A stretch of 56,647 bases of DNA, taken from NCBI GenBank assembly GCA_005888325.1, contig VAWU01000057.1, forward strand, positions 1-56,647. Direction: 5' to 3'. Position 1 is the stretch's first letter. The number at the start of each line of letters is the position of its first letter. The position numbers and the translations under genes were made by a program. A model generated the notes under the pieces. The model was not told the DNA's origin and did not search any database. It saw only the letters and a program-made list of their open reading frames with translations. Of the stretch, positions 45,014-53,938 are shown in pieces. The stretch is from Actinomycetota bacterium (GTDB taxonomy: Bacteria > Actinomycetota > Acidimicrobiia > Acidimicrobiales > AC-14).

Positions 45014-45556
45014 ATGGACCCAACCCATTTCGAGCCCGGCCCCCTCGCGCGGGTGGAGTGCCGTGCCCGCGGAGACGGTTGGGAGCTTGTGTTCGTGCGA
45101 GACCTGCGGCATCCACTGGAGAAGGTGTGGGCCGCGCTGACCGAGCCCGATCAACTCCGGGAGTGGGCGCCCTTCGCGGCCGACAGGAACCTCAGCCGCG
45201 TCGGCGATGCAACCTTGACGATGATCGACGCGGACACCTCCGCCGACCTCGAGGCCAAGGTGCGACGCGCCGAGCGTCCGACGCTGCTCGAATACGTCTG
45301 GGGGGGCGACGTGCTGCGCTGGGAGCTCGCGGCCACCGATGTCGGGACGCGCCTGACCCTGCGGCACACGACCAAGGACCGCGACCAGGTGCCGAAGGCG
45401 GCCGCGGGCTGGCACCTCTGCCTCGTCGTGGCCGATCGGGTGCTCGACGGACAGCCGGTGGGTCCGATCCGCGGGCAGGCCGCCATGAGCTACGGATGGG
45501 CGGAGTTGCGCGATGCGTACGCCGAGCGGTTGGGGATCACCGACGAAACGGCCTGA
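45014..45556 (+). CDS. SRPBCC/AHSA1-family protein
   Basis: A 180-aa Bet v 1-like ligand-binding protein: WELVFVRDLRHPLEKVWAAL, TEPDQLREWAPFAADRNLSR, TLLEYVWGGDVLRWELAATD and TRLTLRHTTKDRDQVPKAAA are the AHSA1-like pattern. It overlaps closely with the ArsR (5-base gap; the ribosome site uses the ArsR stop region), so the two are co-translated. The paired regulator probably responds to the compound this protein binds or modifies. Confidence 0.85.
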   Translation: MDPTHFEPGPLARVECRARGDGWELVFVRDLRHPLEKVWAALTEPDQLREWAPFAADRNLSRVGDATLTMIDADTSADLEAKVRRAERPTLLEYVWGGDVLRWELAATDVGTRLTLRHTTKDRDQVPKAAAGWHLCLVVADRVLDGQPVGPIRGQAAMSYGWAELRDAYAERLGITDETA

Positions 45557-45595
45557 TGAGCCCGCCGCCCCTCGAGCGGCGCCGAGCGCGACGGG

Positions 45596-46222
45596 CTACA
45601 GGCGCGACCGCAGCGTCGCCACGCCGTCGCCCGTGAGCCCGTCGGCTCCGGCGCCGCGGCCCGCGACGGCGAGCAAGATGGCGAGCGCAGGCCCCGTGAC
45701 CTCGGGCCCGGTGCCCGCCGCCCAGTCCGCGTCGGTCGCCCGCAACGTGAGGCCTGCAGCGCGGTTCTTGCCTCCGATGAGCAGGTTGGACTTGCGGTAC
45801 GAGTCGATCACCCGGGTCACCGCGTCGACCGGGTAGTCGTGGGCGATGGCGAGCGGGCGGCGGATGTCCTCGCTGTGCACGATCGTCTCCCCCAACCACG
45901 TGTCGACCGGGCCGGGTGGATGGGTGCTGCTGTCGACGTGCTCGCCGAACCGACGGAGGGTGTCGGCCGGCGTTCCCCCGCATTCCTGCGCGACGCCCTT
46001 GGCCGTCATGGCGTTGAAGCGGAAGCCGGAGCCGGCGAGGCGGGCGAAGAACTTCGGCGGCGTCATCGCCGCGGTCGAGGTCATGTGACCGAGCACCTCG
46101 CGCACCGTCCATCCTCCGCAGAGCGATGGTGTCGCCCACTGTTCATCGGTGAGCGACGCGAGATCCGCGGCAAGCGCCTTTCGCTCGGCATGGATCGTGG
46201 GCCAGGGGCTCGGCAGTGCCAT
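45596..46222 (-). CDS. Maleylpyruvate isomerase-family mycothiol-linked protein
   Basis: A 208-aa DinB/MPI-type protein, TIGR03083-like: WPTIHAERKALAADLASLTD, TPSLCGGWTVREVLGHMTST (metal His), WLGETIVHSEDIRRPL (second His). These proteins use a divalent metal and often mycothiol, the actinobacterial thiol. The true substrate is not maleylpyruvate in most cases. ATG 46222 has GGGAGG before it. The C-terminal part (DWAAGTGPEVTGPALAILLA) is the usual small domain. Confidence 0.82.
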   Translation of the reverse strand: MALPSPWPTIHAERKALAADLASLTDEQWATPSLCGGWTVREVLGHMTSTAAMTPPKFFARLAGSGFRFNAMTAKGVAQECGGTPADTLRRFGEHVDSSTHPPGPVDTWLGETIVHSEDIRRPLAIAHDYPVDAVTRVIDSYRKSNLLIGGKNRAAGLTLRATDADWAAGTGPEVTGPALAILLAVAGRGAGADGLTGDGVATLRSRL

Positions 46223-46299
46223 GTTCGTCCTCCCGGGCGATCGATCGACCAGCACCGCGACGCTAATCGCACGCCGAGGGCCTTGACGAAGCCGCCGAG

Positions 46300-46545
46300 C
46301 TACGACTGGTCTTCGACGACGTCGAGGTCGGTGAAGGCCATCGGCCGGTCGACAGCGCGTTCTGCTTGCGGCCGAACTCGGCGGTCTCGGGCAGGTTGGA
46401 GTTCACCATGGCCGAGTCGTAGGAATCGAAGAACGCCAAGATCAGATAGCGCTCCGGGTCGTTGCGGTCGCGGGTGATGATCGACCGCCGCGGTGAGCTC
46501 GTCGAGCTTCGACGTGCGGCACTCGATGATCTGTATGAACTCCAT
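46300..46545 (-). pseudogene. Broken ABM/DUF-like small protein gene
   Basis: The frame opens MEFIQIIECRTSKLDELTAA, then the conserved middle (IITRDRNDPERYLILAFFDS, YDSAMVNSNLPETAEFGR) is in a second frame, and the last part (MAFTDLDVVEDQS) is back in the first. Comparison with the remembered family, about 100 aa, suggests that some 50 bases, including a Trp- and Glu-rich turn, are missing near 46480 and one base is missing near 46344. As written it would give an 81-aa hybrid. Decay and sequencing error are both possible. Confidence 0.6.
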
Positions 46546-46716
46546 GCACGGCCTCCCTCTTTCGTGTTCGTGTCGTGCCCACCAGCTCCGGTCACGTTAG
46601 GCACGCTCACGACAGCGGCTACCCTCCCTTCGGTCTCCCACGCACCGATGAGTTCTCCGTCGCCGCGCCGTCGGTCTCTCGAGAGCCGTGGAGATCGACC
46701 CCGAGGAGCCAATGCG

Positions 46717-48978
46717 ATGAGTACCGAGACGACGACGACCAGTACGAGCACCGCCGCGTCCCGCCCGACACTGCTCGTGCGTCTCGCCGACTGGTCGTAC
46801 CGCCGCCGGCGACGGGTGCTGGTGCTGTGGGTCGCGCTCCTCGTCGCCACGGTCTTCGCGGCGGGCGCCTTCGGTGGCGACTACAACTTCACGTTCAGCA
46901 CGCCCGGCTCGGACTCCCAGAAGGCGCAGGACCTCCTCGAGCGCGGCTTCCGCGCCCGGGCCGGAGACGACGTCGACGTCGTCTTCCAGACGCGGCAGGG
47001 CAGGACCGTCGACGACCCCGCCGTGCAAGCGGCGATCGTTGACGCCCTCGGCCAGTTCGGCGGGCAGCCGCACGTGAGCGCGGTGGTCTCACCGTTCTCA
47101 CCGGAGGGCACCCGGCAGATCGCGCCGAAGCGCACCATCGCCTACGGCACGCTTCGCCTCGACCAGACCGTCTCCGACTACAAGAAAGCCGACGCCAAGG
47201 CGCTCATCGCACTGGGCCGGAAGCTCGATCGGCCGGACCTCCAGGTCGAGCTGGCCGGTTTCGCGCTCAACGGTGCCGAGCAGACCCAGTTCAGCTCCGA
47301 GGGCATCGGCCTCCTGGTTGCGGCGCTGATCCTGCTCGTCAGCTTCGGCTCGCTGCTGGCCATGGGCCTGCCGATCCTCGTCGCGGTCGTCGGCCTCGGC
47401 ATCGGCTTGAGCCTGATCACGCTCCTGGCCAACCTGCTCGAGGTGCCCGACTTCGCGCCGCAGGTGGCCGCGATGATCGGCATCGGCGTCGGGATCGACT
47501 ACGTGCTCTTCATCGTCACCCGCTACCGCGCCGCGCTGCACACGGGGCTCGAGCCGCGGGCTGCCGTCATAACGTCGATCACCACCTCCGGGCGCGCGGT
47601 GATCTTCGCCGGTTGCACGGTGATCATCTCGCTCCTCGGCCTGTTCGTGATGAACCTCGGGTTTCTCCGCGGCCTTGCGGTCGGGGCCGTGTCCGCGGTG
47701 CTCGTCGTGATGCTGGCGTCGGTGACGCTGTTGCCGGCCATGCTCGGGTTCATCGGAACGAAGATCGACCGGCTGCGCCTGCCGTTCGTGAACCGCAAGG
47801 AGACCGGCGACCGAAGGTCGCTGTCCTACCGTTGGAGCCGCGTCGTGCAGCGCCACCCGTGGCCTGCCGCCATCGTGTGCCTCGTCGCGCTGCTCGCCCT
47901 GATCGCGCCCGCACGCCACATGCACTTCGGGTTTCCCGACGCCGGCAACTCGCCTGAGAGCTTCACCACCCGCCGCGCCTACGACCTCTTGAGCCGAGGT
48001 TTCGGGCCCGGCTTCAACGGCCCGCTGCTGGTGGTCGCCACCGCCGACGGCAAGGAGCCCGCCACCGCCGTGGCGCCGGTCGCAGCCGCGCTGAGGTCGG
48101 ACGCGGACGTGGCGTTCGTGAGCCCCCCCGTCGCGAGCCCCGACGGCAAGGTGGCGCTCCTGGTCGCGTATCCGAAGTCCTCGCCCCAGGCTCAGGCCAC
48201 CCAGGACCTCGTCCGGCGGCTGCGCAAGAACGTCCTGCCCCAGGCGACCGCCGGCACCGGCGTCACCGTGCACCTCGGCGGTCCCACCGGCGCGAGCGTC
48301 GATGCGACGAGCTACGTGGCCGACCGTCTGGGTGTCTTCATCGGCGCGGTGATCGTGCTGTCGTTCCTGCTGCTGCTCGTCGTCTTCCGCTCGCTCCTCG
48401 TGCCGCTCAAGGCCGCGATCATGAACCTGTTGTCGGTCGGCGCCGCGTACGGCGTGGTGGCGATGATGGTGCAGGGCGGCTGGCTCGGCGGTCTCGTCGG
48501 CATCCACGACCCGGTGCCGATCCCCAGCTTCATCCCGATGATGATGTTCGCCATCCTGTTCGGGCTGTCGATGGACTACGAGGTCTTCCTGCTGTCACGC
48601 ATCCGTGAGGAGTACGCACGGACCGGCGACAACGCGACGGCCGTCGCCGACGGCCTCGCGCACACGGCACGAGTGATCACCGCGGCCGCCGCGATCATGA
48701 TCTCGGTCTTCCTCGCCTTCGTCCTCGCCCCCGAGGTCTTCCTGAAGATGATCGGAATCGGGTTGGCGACCGCGATCTTCGTCGACGCCACGCTCGTGCG
48801 GATGGTGTTGGTGCCTTCCACGATGGAGCTGCTCGGTGACGCGAACTGGTGGCTGCCGGAAGGTCTCGCCCGACGTCTGCCCACGTTCCACGTCGAGGGC
48901 GAGTCAGCCGAAGCCATCGAGGCCGAGCTCGAGGAGCTGCTCCACGCGGATGACGCACGGGGCGTCGTCACCGGCTGA
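46717..48978 (+). CDS. MMPL/RND-family membrane transporter
   Basis: A 753-aa transporter with two six-helix halves. ATG 46717 follows GAGGAG. N-terminal WSYRRRRRVLVLWVALLVAT is the first helix; two porter-like domains follow each first helix. The MMPL proton-relay Asp-Tyr pairs are in IGIGVGIDYVLFIVTRYRAA and LFGLSMDYEVFLLSRIREEY. The short acidic tail is ordinary. It probably moves lipids or drugs across the membrane. No regulator is adjacent; downstream comes dinB. Confidence 0.9.
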   Translation: MSTETTTTSTSTAASRPTLLVRLADWSYRRRRRVLVLWVALLVATVFAAGAFGGDYNFTFSTPGSDSQKAQDLLERGFRARAGDDVDVVFQTRQGRTVDDPAVQAAIVDALGQFGGQPHVSAVVSPFSPEGTRQIAPKRTIAYGTLRLDQTVSDYKKADAKALIALGRKLDRPDLQVELAGFALNGAEQTQFSSEGIGLLVAALILLVSFGSLLAMGLPILVAVVGLGIGLSLITLLANLLEVPDFAPQVAAMIGIGVGIDYVLFIVTRYRAALHTGLEPRAAVITSITTSGRAVIFAGCTVIISLLGLFVMNLGFLRGLAVGAVSAVLVVMLASVTLLPAMLGFIGTKIDRLRLPFVNRKETGDRRSLSYRWSRVVQRHPWPAAIVCLVALLALIAPARHMHFGFPDAGNSPESFTTRRAYDLLSRGFGPGFNGPLLVVATADGKEPATAVAPVAAALRSDADVAFVSPPVASPDGKVALLVAYPKSSPQAQATQDLVRRLRKNVLPQATAGTGVTVHLGGPTGASVDATSYVADRLGVFIGAVIVLSFLLLLVVFRSLLVPLKAAIMNLLSVGAAYGVVAMMVQGGWLGGLVGIHDPVPIPSFIPMMMFAILFGLSMDYEVFLLSRIREEYARTGDNATAVADGLAHTARVITAAAAIMISVFLAFVLAPEVFLKMIGIGLATAIFVDATLVRMVLVPSTMELLGDANWWLPEGLARRLPTFHVEGESAEAIEAELEELLHADDARGVVTG

Positions 48979-49038
48979 TCAGGAGGGTACGCCGGCGCTC
49001 GACTGGTGTTGCCGATCGGTGCCGGCAGGGGCGAACAT

Positions 49039-50235
49039 GTGTTCGTGGCCAGCCAGGCGACGATCCTGCACGCCGACCTCGATGCCTTCTACGCCTCGGT
49101 CGAGCAACGGGACGACCCGGGTCTGCGCGACCGTCCCGTGATCGTTGGCGCCGGGGTCGTCCTGTCGGCCAGCTACGAGGCGAGGGCGTACGGCGTCCGC
49201 ACCGCGATGGGCGGAGCGCAGGCCTGCCGGATGTGCCCACGAGCCGTCGTGGTCGAGCCCCGGATGTCGGCCTACTCCGACGCGAGCAAGGCGGTGTTCG
49301 AGGTGTTCGAACAGACGACGCCGCTGGTCGAGGGCCTGTCGATCGACGAAGCATTCCTCGACGTCGGCGGGTTGCGGCGCCTCTCCGGCACGCCCACCGA
49401 GATCGCCGTGCGGTTGCGTCGCGACGTGCTCGAGCGGGTCGGTCTGCCGATCACCGTTGGAGTGGCCAGGACCAAGTTCCTCGCCAAGGTGGCGAGCGGG
49501 GTGGCCAAGCCCGACGGGCTGCTGGTCGTGCCGCCCGACCGCGAGCTCGCCTTTCTCCACCCGCTCCCGGTCGAACGGCTCTGGGGCGTCGGCCCCGTGA
49601 CCGCCACCGAGCTCCATGGCCGCGGCATCAACACCGTCGGCGAGGTCGCCGGCCTCGCCGAGGCCGCGCTGGTCTCGATCCTCGGTCGCGCGGCGGGCCG
49701 TCACCTCCACGCCCTCGCCCACAACCTCGACCCCCGGCCGGTGCAGGTCGGGCGGCGCCGGCGTTCGATCGGGTCGCAGCGCGCGCTCGGCCGCTCGCGG
49801 CGGTCACCCGATGCGGTCGACGCCGTGGTCGCGGGGCTCGTCGACCGCGTCACCCGCCGGATGCGAGCCGCCGGACGGGTCGGTCGCACGATCGTGCTCC
49901 GATTGCGCTTCGACGACTTCTCACGCGCGACCCGGTCGCACACCTTGTCTCGGGCCACCGCGCAGACCCAGCCCATCCTTCGCACCGCTCGCGTCCTTCT
50001 GACCGCGTGCATGCCGATGATCGAACGCCAGGGCCTCACGCTGGTCGGGGTCGCAGTCGGCAACCTCGACGACGACGGCGCGGTCCAGCTCGTGTTGCCG
50101 TTCGATCGTGACCGCGGCAGCGCTCTGGACACCGCGCTCGACGACGTGCGCGACCGGTTCGGGTCGGCCGCCGTCACCCGGGCCGTGCTGTTGGGGCGCG
50201 ACCAGGGCCTTTCGGTGCCGATGCTGCCCGATTGA
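49039..50235 (+). CDS. dinB: DNA polymerase IV
   Basis: A protein of about 398 residues, the Y-family polymerase that bypasses lesions and lacks proofreading. The active-site Asp is in LHADLDAFYASVEQRDDPGL, the second acidic site in LSIDEAFLDVGG, ITVGVARTKFLAKVASGVAK is the finger-palm core, ERLWGVGPVTATELHGRGIN is the thumb HhH. A beta-clamp-like segment, VQLVLPFDRD, is near the end. GTG 49039 is preferred because AGGGG precedes it; a TTG at 49006 is less likely. Its stop overlaps the next possible frame. Confidence 0.9.
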   Translation: MFVASQATILHADLDAFYASVEQRDDPGLRDRPVIVGAGVVLSASYEARAYGVRTAMGGAQACRMCPRAVVVEPRMSAYSDASKAVFEVFEQTTPLVEGLSIDEAFLDVGGLRRLSGTPTEIAVRLRRDVLERVGLPITVGVARTKFLAKVASGVAKPDGLLVVPPDRELAFLHPLPVERLWGVGPVTATELHGRGINTVGEVAGLAEAALVSILGRAAGRHLHALAHNLDPRPVQVGRRRRSIGSQRALGRSRRSPDAVDAVVAGLVDRVTRRMRAAGRVGRTIVLRLRFDDFSRATRSHTLSRATAQTQPILRTARVLLTACMPMIERQGLTLVGVAVGNLDDDGAVQLVLPFDRDRGSALDTALDDVRDRFGSAAVTRAVLLGRDQGLSVPMLPD

Positions 50236-50258
50236 GGAGGCAGCGGGCGATTGTCGCG

Positions 50259-50597
50259 GTGAGTTCCGCCTGCGCGACCCGTCCTCTCCATGTGGACACG
50301 ACCGATGGGGCGACGACGGTCCTGTTGATCGTCCACGGCGACGTCGAGGTCGTCCTCGGCAAGGTGGTCGGCCCGCGACCCGACCTCGTCCTAGTGGACT
50401 CCCTGGCCCGGCTCGAGCTCGCGGCCCGCCGGCTGGGCTGCTCGATCCGGCTGCGCGACCCGCGCGCGGAGCTGTGCGAGCTGCTCGAGCTGGTCGGGTT
50501 GTCGGAGCTACTGGCGCTCGAGGCGCGCCGGGAGGTCGAAGGCGGCGAACAGCTCGGGGTAGAGGAAGTGGTGCAACCCGGAGATCCGGCCGTCTGA
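50259..50597 (+). CDS. STAS-like small protein, overlapping the sigma gene
   Basis: A 112-aa protein whose central part, PDLVLVDSLARLELAARRLG and CSIRLRDPRAELCELLELVG, resembles the STAS fold of anti-sigma antagonists; related small proteins with an acidic Glu- and Gly-rich tail ending PGDP occur in other actinobacteria. No Ser in the phosphorylation position is evident. The start is uncertain: TTG 50232 overlaps the dinB stop, GTG 50259 is next, and AGGAGG lies between. The last 90 bases overlap the end of the convergent sigma factor gene. Confidence 0.5.
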   Translation: MSSACATRPLHVDTTDGATTVLLIVHGDVEVVLGKVVGPRPDLVLVDSLARLELAARRLGCSIRLRDPRAELCELLELVGLSELLALEARREVEGGEQLGVEEVVQPGDPAV

Positions 50598-51518
50598 GAT
50601 CTCGACCACGTGGACGTTGAAGGGCTCGTGGATCCCCGGTGCCACCTGCTTGTAGCTGCCGAAGGCCGCGCACCCGTTGGCCGCGGTGGCCACCAGGCGG
50701 GCGCCCCGGCACCCGATGCCCTGCCCGAGGTACCACTTGCTGATCTCGACCGGTCCCTGCAGCCACAGTGGATGGGGTGGCATGGTGAACGTGGCGTCCT
50801 CGTGAAGAAGCGAGACGAGCGACGTGATGTCGTAGCGCTCGAAGGCGTCGACGTACCGGGCCAGGAGCTCTCGCTGCTCGTCGTCCATCGCGGTCGGGCG
50901 GGTCGTGTCGGCGTCGACGGACTCGAGCGTGGCGCGGGCGCGTTGGAGCGCGCTGTTCACCGAGACGACGCTGGTGCCGAGCAGCTCGGCCACCTCGCTG
51001 GCCTGCCAGCGAAGCACCTCGCGCAGGATCAGCACCGCGCGCTGCCGCGGCGGCAGATGCTGCAGGGCGGCCACGAAGGCGAGGCGGATCGAGTCGCGGG
51101 CCGCGGCCAGGTCGGCGGGATCGCCGTTGGCGGGAAGCACGCGCGCATCCGGCACGGGCTGGACCCATGTGTGCTCGGGCAGACCCGCAGGCAGCACGGA
51201 GTCGGCGGTGGACGACGGCCCCAGGTCCATCGGCCGCGCCCGGCGCTGCGGCCCGTGCAGCATGTCGAGGCACACGTTGGTGGCGATTCGGTAGAGCCAC
51301 GACCGCAGGGCCGAGCGCCCCTCGAACTTGTCGATGCCCCGCCAGGCCCGCACCATCGTCTCCTGCACCGCGTCCTCGGCCTCGAAGCCCGAGCCCAGCA
51401 TCCGGTAGCAGTAGGCCGTCAGCTCCCGACGGTATGTCTCGAGCTCCGGCTCGATCGTGCCCGCCTCAGGGCGGGTCTCACCTGCGATGACGTCGGGGCC
51501 AGCGGGACGAGCTCGCAT
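50508..51518 (-). CDS. ECF RNA polymerase sigma factor with SnoaL-like C-terminus
   Basis: A 336-aa extracytoplasmic-function sigma factor of the SigG/SigJ type. Region 2 is LTAYCYRMLGSGFEAEDAVQ and WLYRIATNVCLDMLHGPQRR; region 4 is LPPRQRAVLILREVLRWQAS with EVAELLGTSVVSVNSALQRA. A linker and a SnoaL-like domain (LVSLLHEDATFTMPPHPLWL, YKQVAPGIHEPFNVHVVEIS) follow and may bind a ligand or act as an inhibitory module. No anti-sigma gene is adjacent, but the overlapping gene is STAS-like. Confidence 0.88.
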   Translation of the reverse strand: MRARPAGPDVIAGETRPEAGTIEPELETYRRELTAYCYRMLGSGFEAEDAVQETMVRAWRGIDKFEGRSALRSWLYRIATNVCLDMLHGPQRRARPMDLGPSSTADSVLPAGLPEHTWVQPVPDARVLPANGDPADLAAARDSIRLAFVAALQHLPPRQRAVLILREVLRWQASEVAELLGTSVVSVNSALQRARATLESVDADTTRPTAMDDEQRELLARYVDAFERYDITSLVSLLHEDATFTMPPHPLWLQGPVEISKWYLGQGIGCRGARLVATAANGCAAFGSYKQVAPGIHEPFNVHVVEISDGRISGLHHFLYPELFAAFDLPARLERQ

Positions 51519-51551
51519 GGTCGGCCATGCTAGGGGCGTTCGGCGGGATTG

Positions 51552-52025
51552 CTACGCGTCGAAGTGGAGTCTGATCATCGAACGGCCGACGGCAGCGAGC
51601 TCTGCGGCCGTGGGCCGGTGACCCTCGGCGACGGCCAGACCGAGCTTTCGCGGCCCGACCTCTCGTATCGCGACGGCCAGCGCGGACCCGACCTGGTCGG
51701 GGTCCTCCACCAGCTCGGCCCGGGCGGGCCGCGCCTGGCCGGCCCGCATCACGATCACCTCGGCTCCGCCCGCGAAGTTGAGCCGCCACGGTCGGTCGGT
51801 GAACACCGACGGGACGCCCGCGACATCGTGGACGCCGACCGGGATGTCGCGCCGTCTCCCGCTGTGCCGCCCGTGGTAGCGGAGCACGGCGAGGGGTTCC
51901 ATCCGCCGTCCGAGGCGCGAACGGATCGCGACGCGCATCAACGGGTTGAAAAGCCGCATGAGCCGGGCCGGCGGCGGCTTCGACCGCACGGACGGGATTG
52001 TCGTGTCCTGCGCCTGATTATTCAT
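51552..52025 (-). CDS. Deazaflavin (F420)-dependent nitroreductase-family protein
   Basis: A 157-aa DDN-like split-barrel protein. LAVLRYHGRHSGRRRDIPVG, PSVFTDRPWRLNFAGGAEVI and KLGLAVAEGHRPTAAELAAV show the shape of deazaflavin-dependent nitroreductase-type proteins that bind F420. The physiological substrate is often a quinone or unknown. It is divergent from the TetR gene with only 15 bases between the two starts, so they must share regulatory DNA. Confidence 0.78.
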   Translation of the reverse strand: MNNQAQDTTIPSVRSKPPPARLMRLFNPLMRVAIRSRLGRRMEPLAVLRYHGRHSGRRRDIPVGVHDVAGVPSVFTDRPWRLNFAGGAEVIVMRAGQARPARAELVEDPDQVGSALAVAIREVGPRKLGLAVAEGHRPTAAELAAVGRSMIRLHFDA

Positions 52026-52026
52026 T

Positions 52027-52039
52027 AGACTTCGAGTCT
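52027..52039. promoter_or_regulatory. Palindrome in a 15-base divergent gap
   Basis: AGACT-TCG-AGTCT is a perfect dyad filling the gap between the DDN-like and TetR starts. TAGACT at 52026-52031 could also be the -10 of the TetR gene. A TetR dimer here would block both promoters, whose other parts must lie within the coding sequences. Both mRNAs would be nearly leaderless. Confidence 0.6.
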
Positions 52040-52040
52040 C

Positions 52041-52700
52041 ATGAAAACGAACGTTCCTGTCAAGCGCGCGTATCGGTCCGCGCTGCGCCGGTCGCAGGCC
52101 GAGTCGACCCGGATGTCGACGATTCGCGCCGCGACCGAGCTGTTCGTCGACGAGGGCTACGGGCCGGTCTCGATCGACGCCATCGCCTCCGCCGCGGGCG
52201 TGAGCCGGGCCACGGTGTTCAACGCGTTCGGCGGCAAGCCGTCGTTGTTACGGGCCGCGTACGACGTCGCCATCGTCGGCGACGACGAGCCCGTGCCGCT
52301 GCCGGAGCGCCCGTGGGCGCGACCGGTGCGCGAAGCGCCCGATGCCCGCACGATGCTCGTTCGGTACGCTCACATGGTCACCGTCATCGACCGGCGGGTC
52401 GCCGGGATCTACGAGGTGATGAGGGGGGCTGCGAGCGCGCACGCCGACGTGCGCGAGCACTGGGACCAGATCCGAGGTGAGCGGCGCGCCGGCGCGGGCA
52501 ACGTCATCCGCATGCTCCTGGAGCGAGGGCGACTGGGCGCGGGCCTCACGAAGCGCGCCGCGGCCGACGTCGTGTTCGTCCTCATCGACCCGGGCCTGTA
52601 CCACCAGCTGGTCGAGGAGCAGCGCTGGGGCCCGGCGACCTTCGAGCGATGGTTGGGCGAGACCCTGCAGATGCAGTTGCTGCCGCCGAACCGCCGCTGA
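52041..52700 (+). CDS. TetR-family transcriptional regulator
   Basis: A 219-aa repressor with a basic N-terminal arm before the HTH: QAESTRMSTIRAATELFVDE, YGPVSIDAIASAAGVSRATV and FNAFGGKPSLLRAAYD. The rest is the helical ligand domain. The start is the ATG at 52041, 15 bases from the divergent gene, so it probably represses the DDN-like gene and itself through the palindrome. Confidence 0.88.
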   Translation: MKTNVPVKRAYRSALRRSQAESTRMSTIRAATELFVDEGYGPVSIDAIASAAGVSRATVFNAFGGKPSLLRAAYDVAIVGDDEPVPLPERPWARPVREAPDARTMLVRYAHMVTVIDRRVAGIYEVMRGAASAHADVREHWDQIRGERRAGAGNVIRMLLERGRLGAGLTKRAAADVVFVLIDPGLYHQLVEEQRWGPATFERWLGETLQMQLLPPNRR

Positions 52701-52736
52701 CGAGCGCGGCGCGGAGGCGCTCACGAGGGCGGTCGC

Positions 52737-53045
52737 TCAGCGACGCTCCCTCTTTCTCGGGGGCACCTGGAACGGCGCCTCGATCAGTGCCTTGAACATC
52801 GCGTCGTCGGGCTGGCGCGGCTCGTTGAGGCGCTGGAGGTACAGCTTGAGGGCCGCCCTCGCCGGCGCCACCTGCTCCCCCCGCAACCCCACCGAGCGCT
52901 TCAACGCGTCCTTCGCCGCGGCCACCCGCTCTTTGCGGAGCGCGCGCTCCTCGTCGGACACTTCCCGCCGTGCCGCGGGCTTGTCGGTGGTGGTCGGGCT
53001 GCCCGTGGCGGTGTCTCGGACGGTGAGCTTGGTGCGGATGGCCAT
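52737..53045 (-). CDS. Hypothetical small basic protein
   Basis: A 102-aa protein, very rich in Lys, Arg and Glu: [17 protein letters not shown], then [20 protein letters not shown] and [21 protein letters not shown] do not recognise a family. The middle could be a helix or coiled coil. It has no signal and no Cys. The frame is coherent but no strong ribosome site was seen, so coding is plausible and not certain. Confidence 0.5.
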   Translation of the reverse strand: MAIRTKLTVRDTATGSPTTTDKPAARREVSDEERALRKERVAAAKDALKRSVGLRGEQVAPARAALKLYLQRLNEPRQPDDAMFKALIEAPFQVPPRKRERR

Positions 53046-53146
53046 GCCCTCATCCTACGACGCCGGGTAGACGACGTCGGGGGCTGTGGCCAACGCACGA
53101 TGTCGCGCTGGACGGCGGCCACCCGCGTTCGACAGCCTGTCCGACC

Positions 53147-53929
53147 GTGACCCCACCTTCCGACCGTATCGACCCCCTCGTCGGCTTCCGTCTCGACGGC
53201 AAGGTTGCCGTCGTCACCGGCGCGAGCTCCGGCATCGGTGCCCGTTTCGCGCGCGTGCTCGACGCTCTCGGTGCGACAGTCGTCGTCTCCGGCCGACGCA
53301 CCGAACGCATTGAAGCGCTCGCCGCGTCGCTGGAGCGTGGCGACGCCGTCGCTTGCGACGTAAGCGAGCGCGGCGCGTCCGCGGCTCTCGTCGCGACCAC
53401 CCTCGACCACCATCAGCGGGTCGATGTCGTGGTGGCGAACGCGGGGATCAGCGCGGTGCTTCCTGCGCTCCGCGAGTCCGCCGCCGGCTTCGCGGAGGTG
53501 GTGGGTGTCGACCTCATCGCTCCGTTCGAGCTGGCGCAGGCGGCCGCGGCGCACATGCGCACGGCCGGACAGGGTGGTGCCATCGTCAACGTCGCGTCAG
53601 CAGCTGCGTTCCGGTCGACGCCCCTGCTCCCGCAGGCCAGCTACGTGGCCTCCAAGTCGGGGCTGGTCGGACTCACACGCGAGCTCGCGCTGCAGTGGGC
53701 GCGTTACGGGATCCGCGTCAACGCGATCTGCCCGGGCATGTTCCCGAGCGAGATGACCGCGGAGCTCGTCGACTCCGAGGAGCTGCGCGCCGCCTACGAG
53801 GCGCGTGTGCCGCTCGCGCGTGTGGGACAACCTCATGAGCTCGACGCGGCGATGGCGTTCCTCGTCAGCCCCGCGAGCAGCTACATGACCGGTCAGACGC
53901 TCGTCGTCGACGGCGGCAGCGGGCTGTAG
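53147..53929 (+). CDS. Short-chain dehydrogenase/reductase
   Basis: A 260-aa classical SDR with GTG start. The nucleotide site is [20 protein letters not shown], then [20 protein letters not shown], with catalytic [20 protein letters not shown] and [20 protein letters not shown], and [14 protein letters not shown]-like PG motif. It resembles FabG-like or sugar/steroid SDRs; the substrate is unknown. It ends ten bases before the tandem repeat. Confidence 0.9.
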   Translation: MTPPSDRIDPLVGFRLDGKVAVVTGASSGIGARFARVLDALGATVVVSGRRTERIEALAASLERGDAVACDVSERGASAALVATTLDHHQRVDVVVANAGISAVLPALRESAAGFAEVVGVDLIAPFELAQAAAAHMRTAGQGGAIVNVASAAAFRSTPLLPQASYVASKSGLVGLTRELALQWARYGIRVNAICPGMFPSEMTAELVDSEELRAAYEARVPLARVGQPHELDAAMAFLVSPASSYMTGQTLVVDGGSGL

Positions 53930-53938
53930 CCACAGAGC

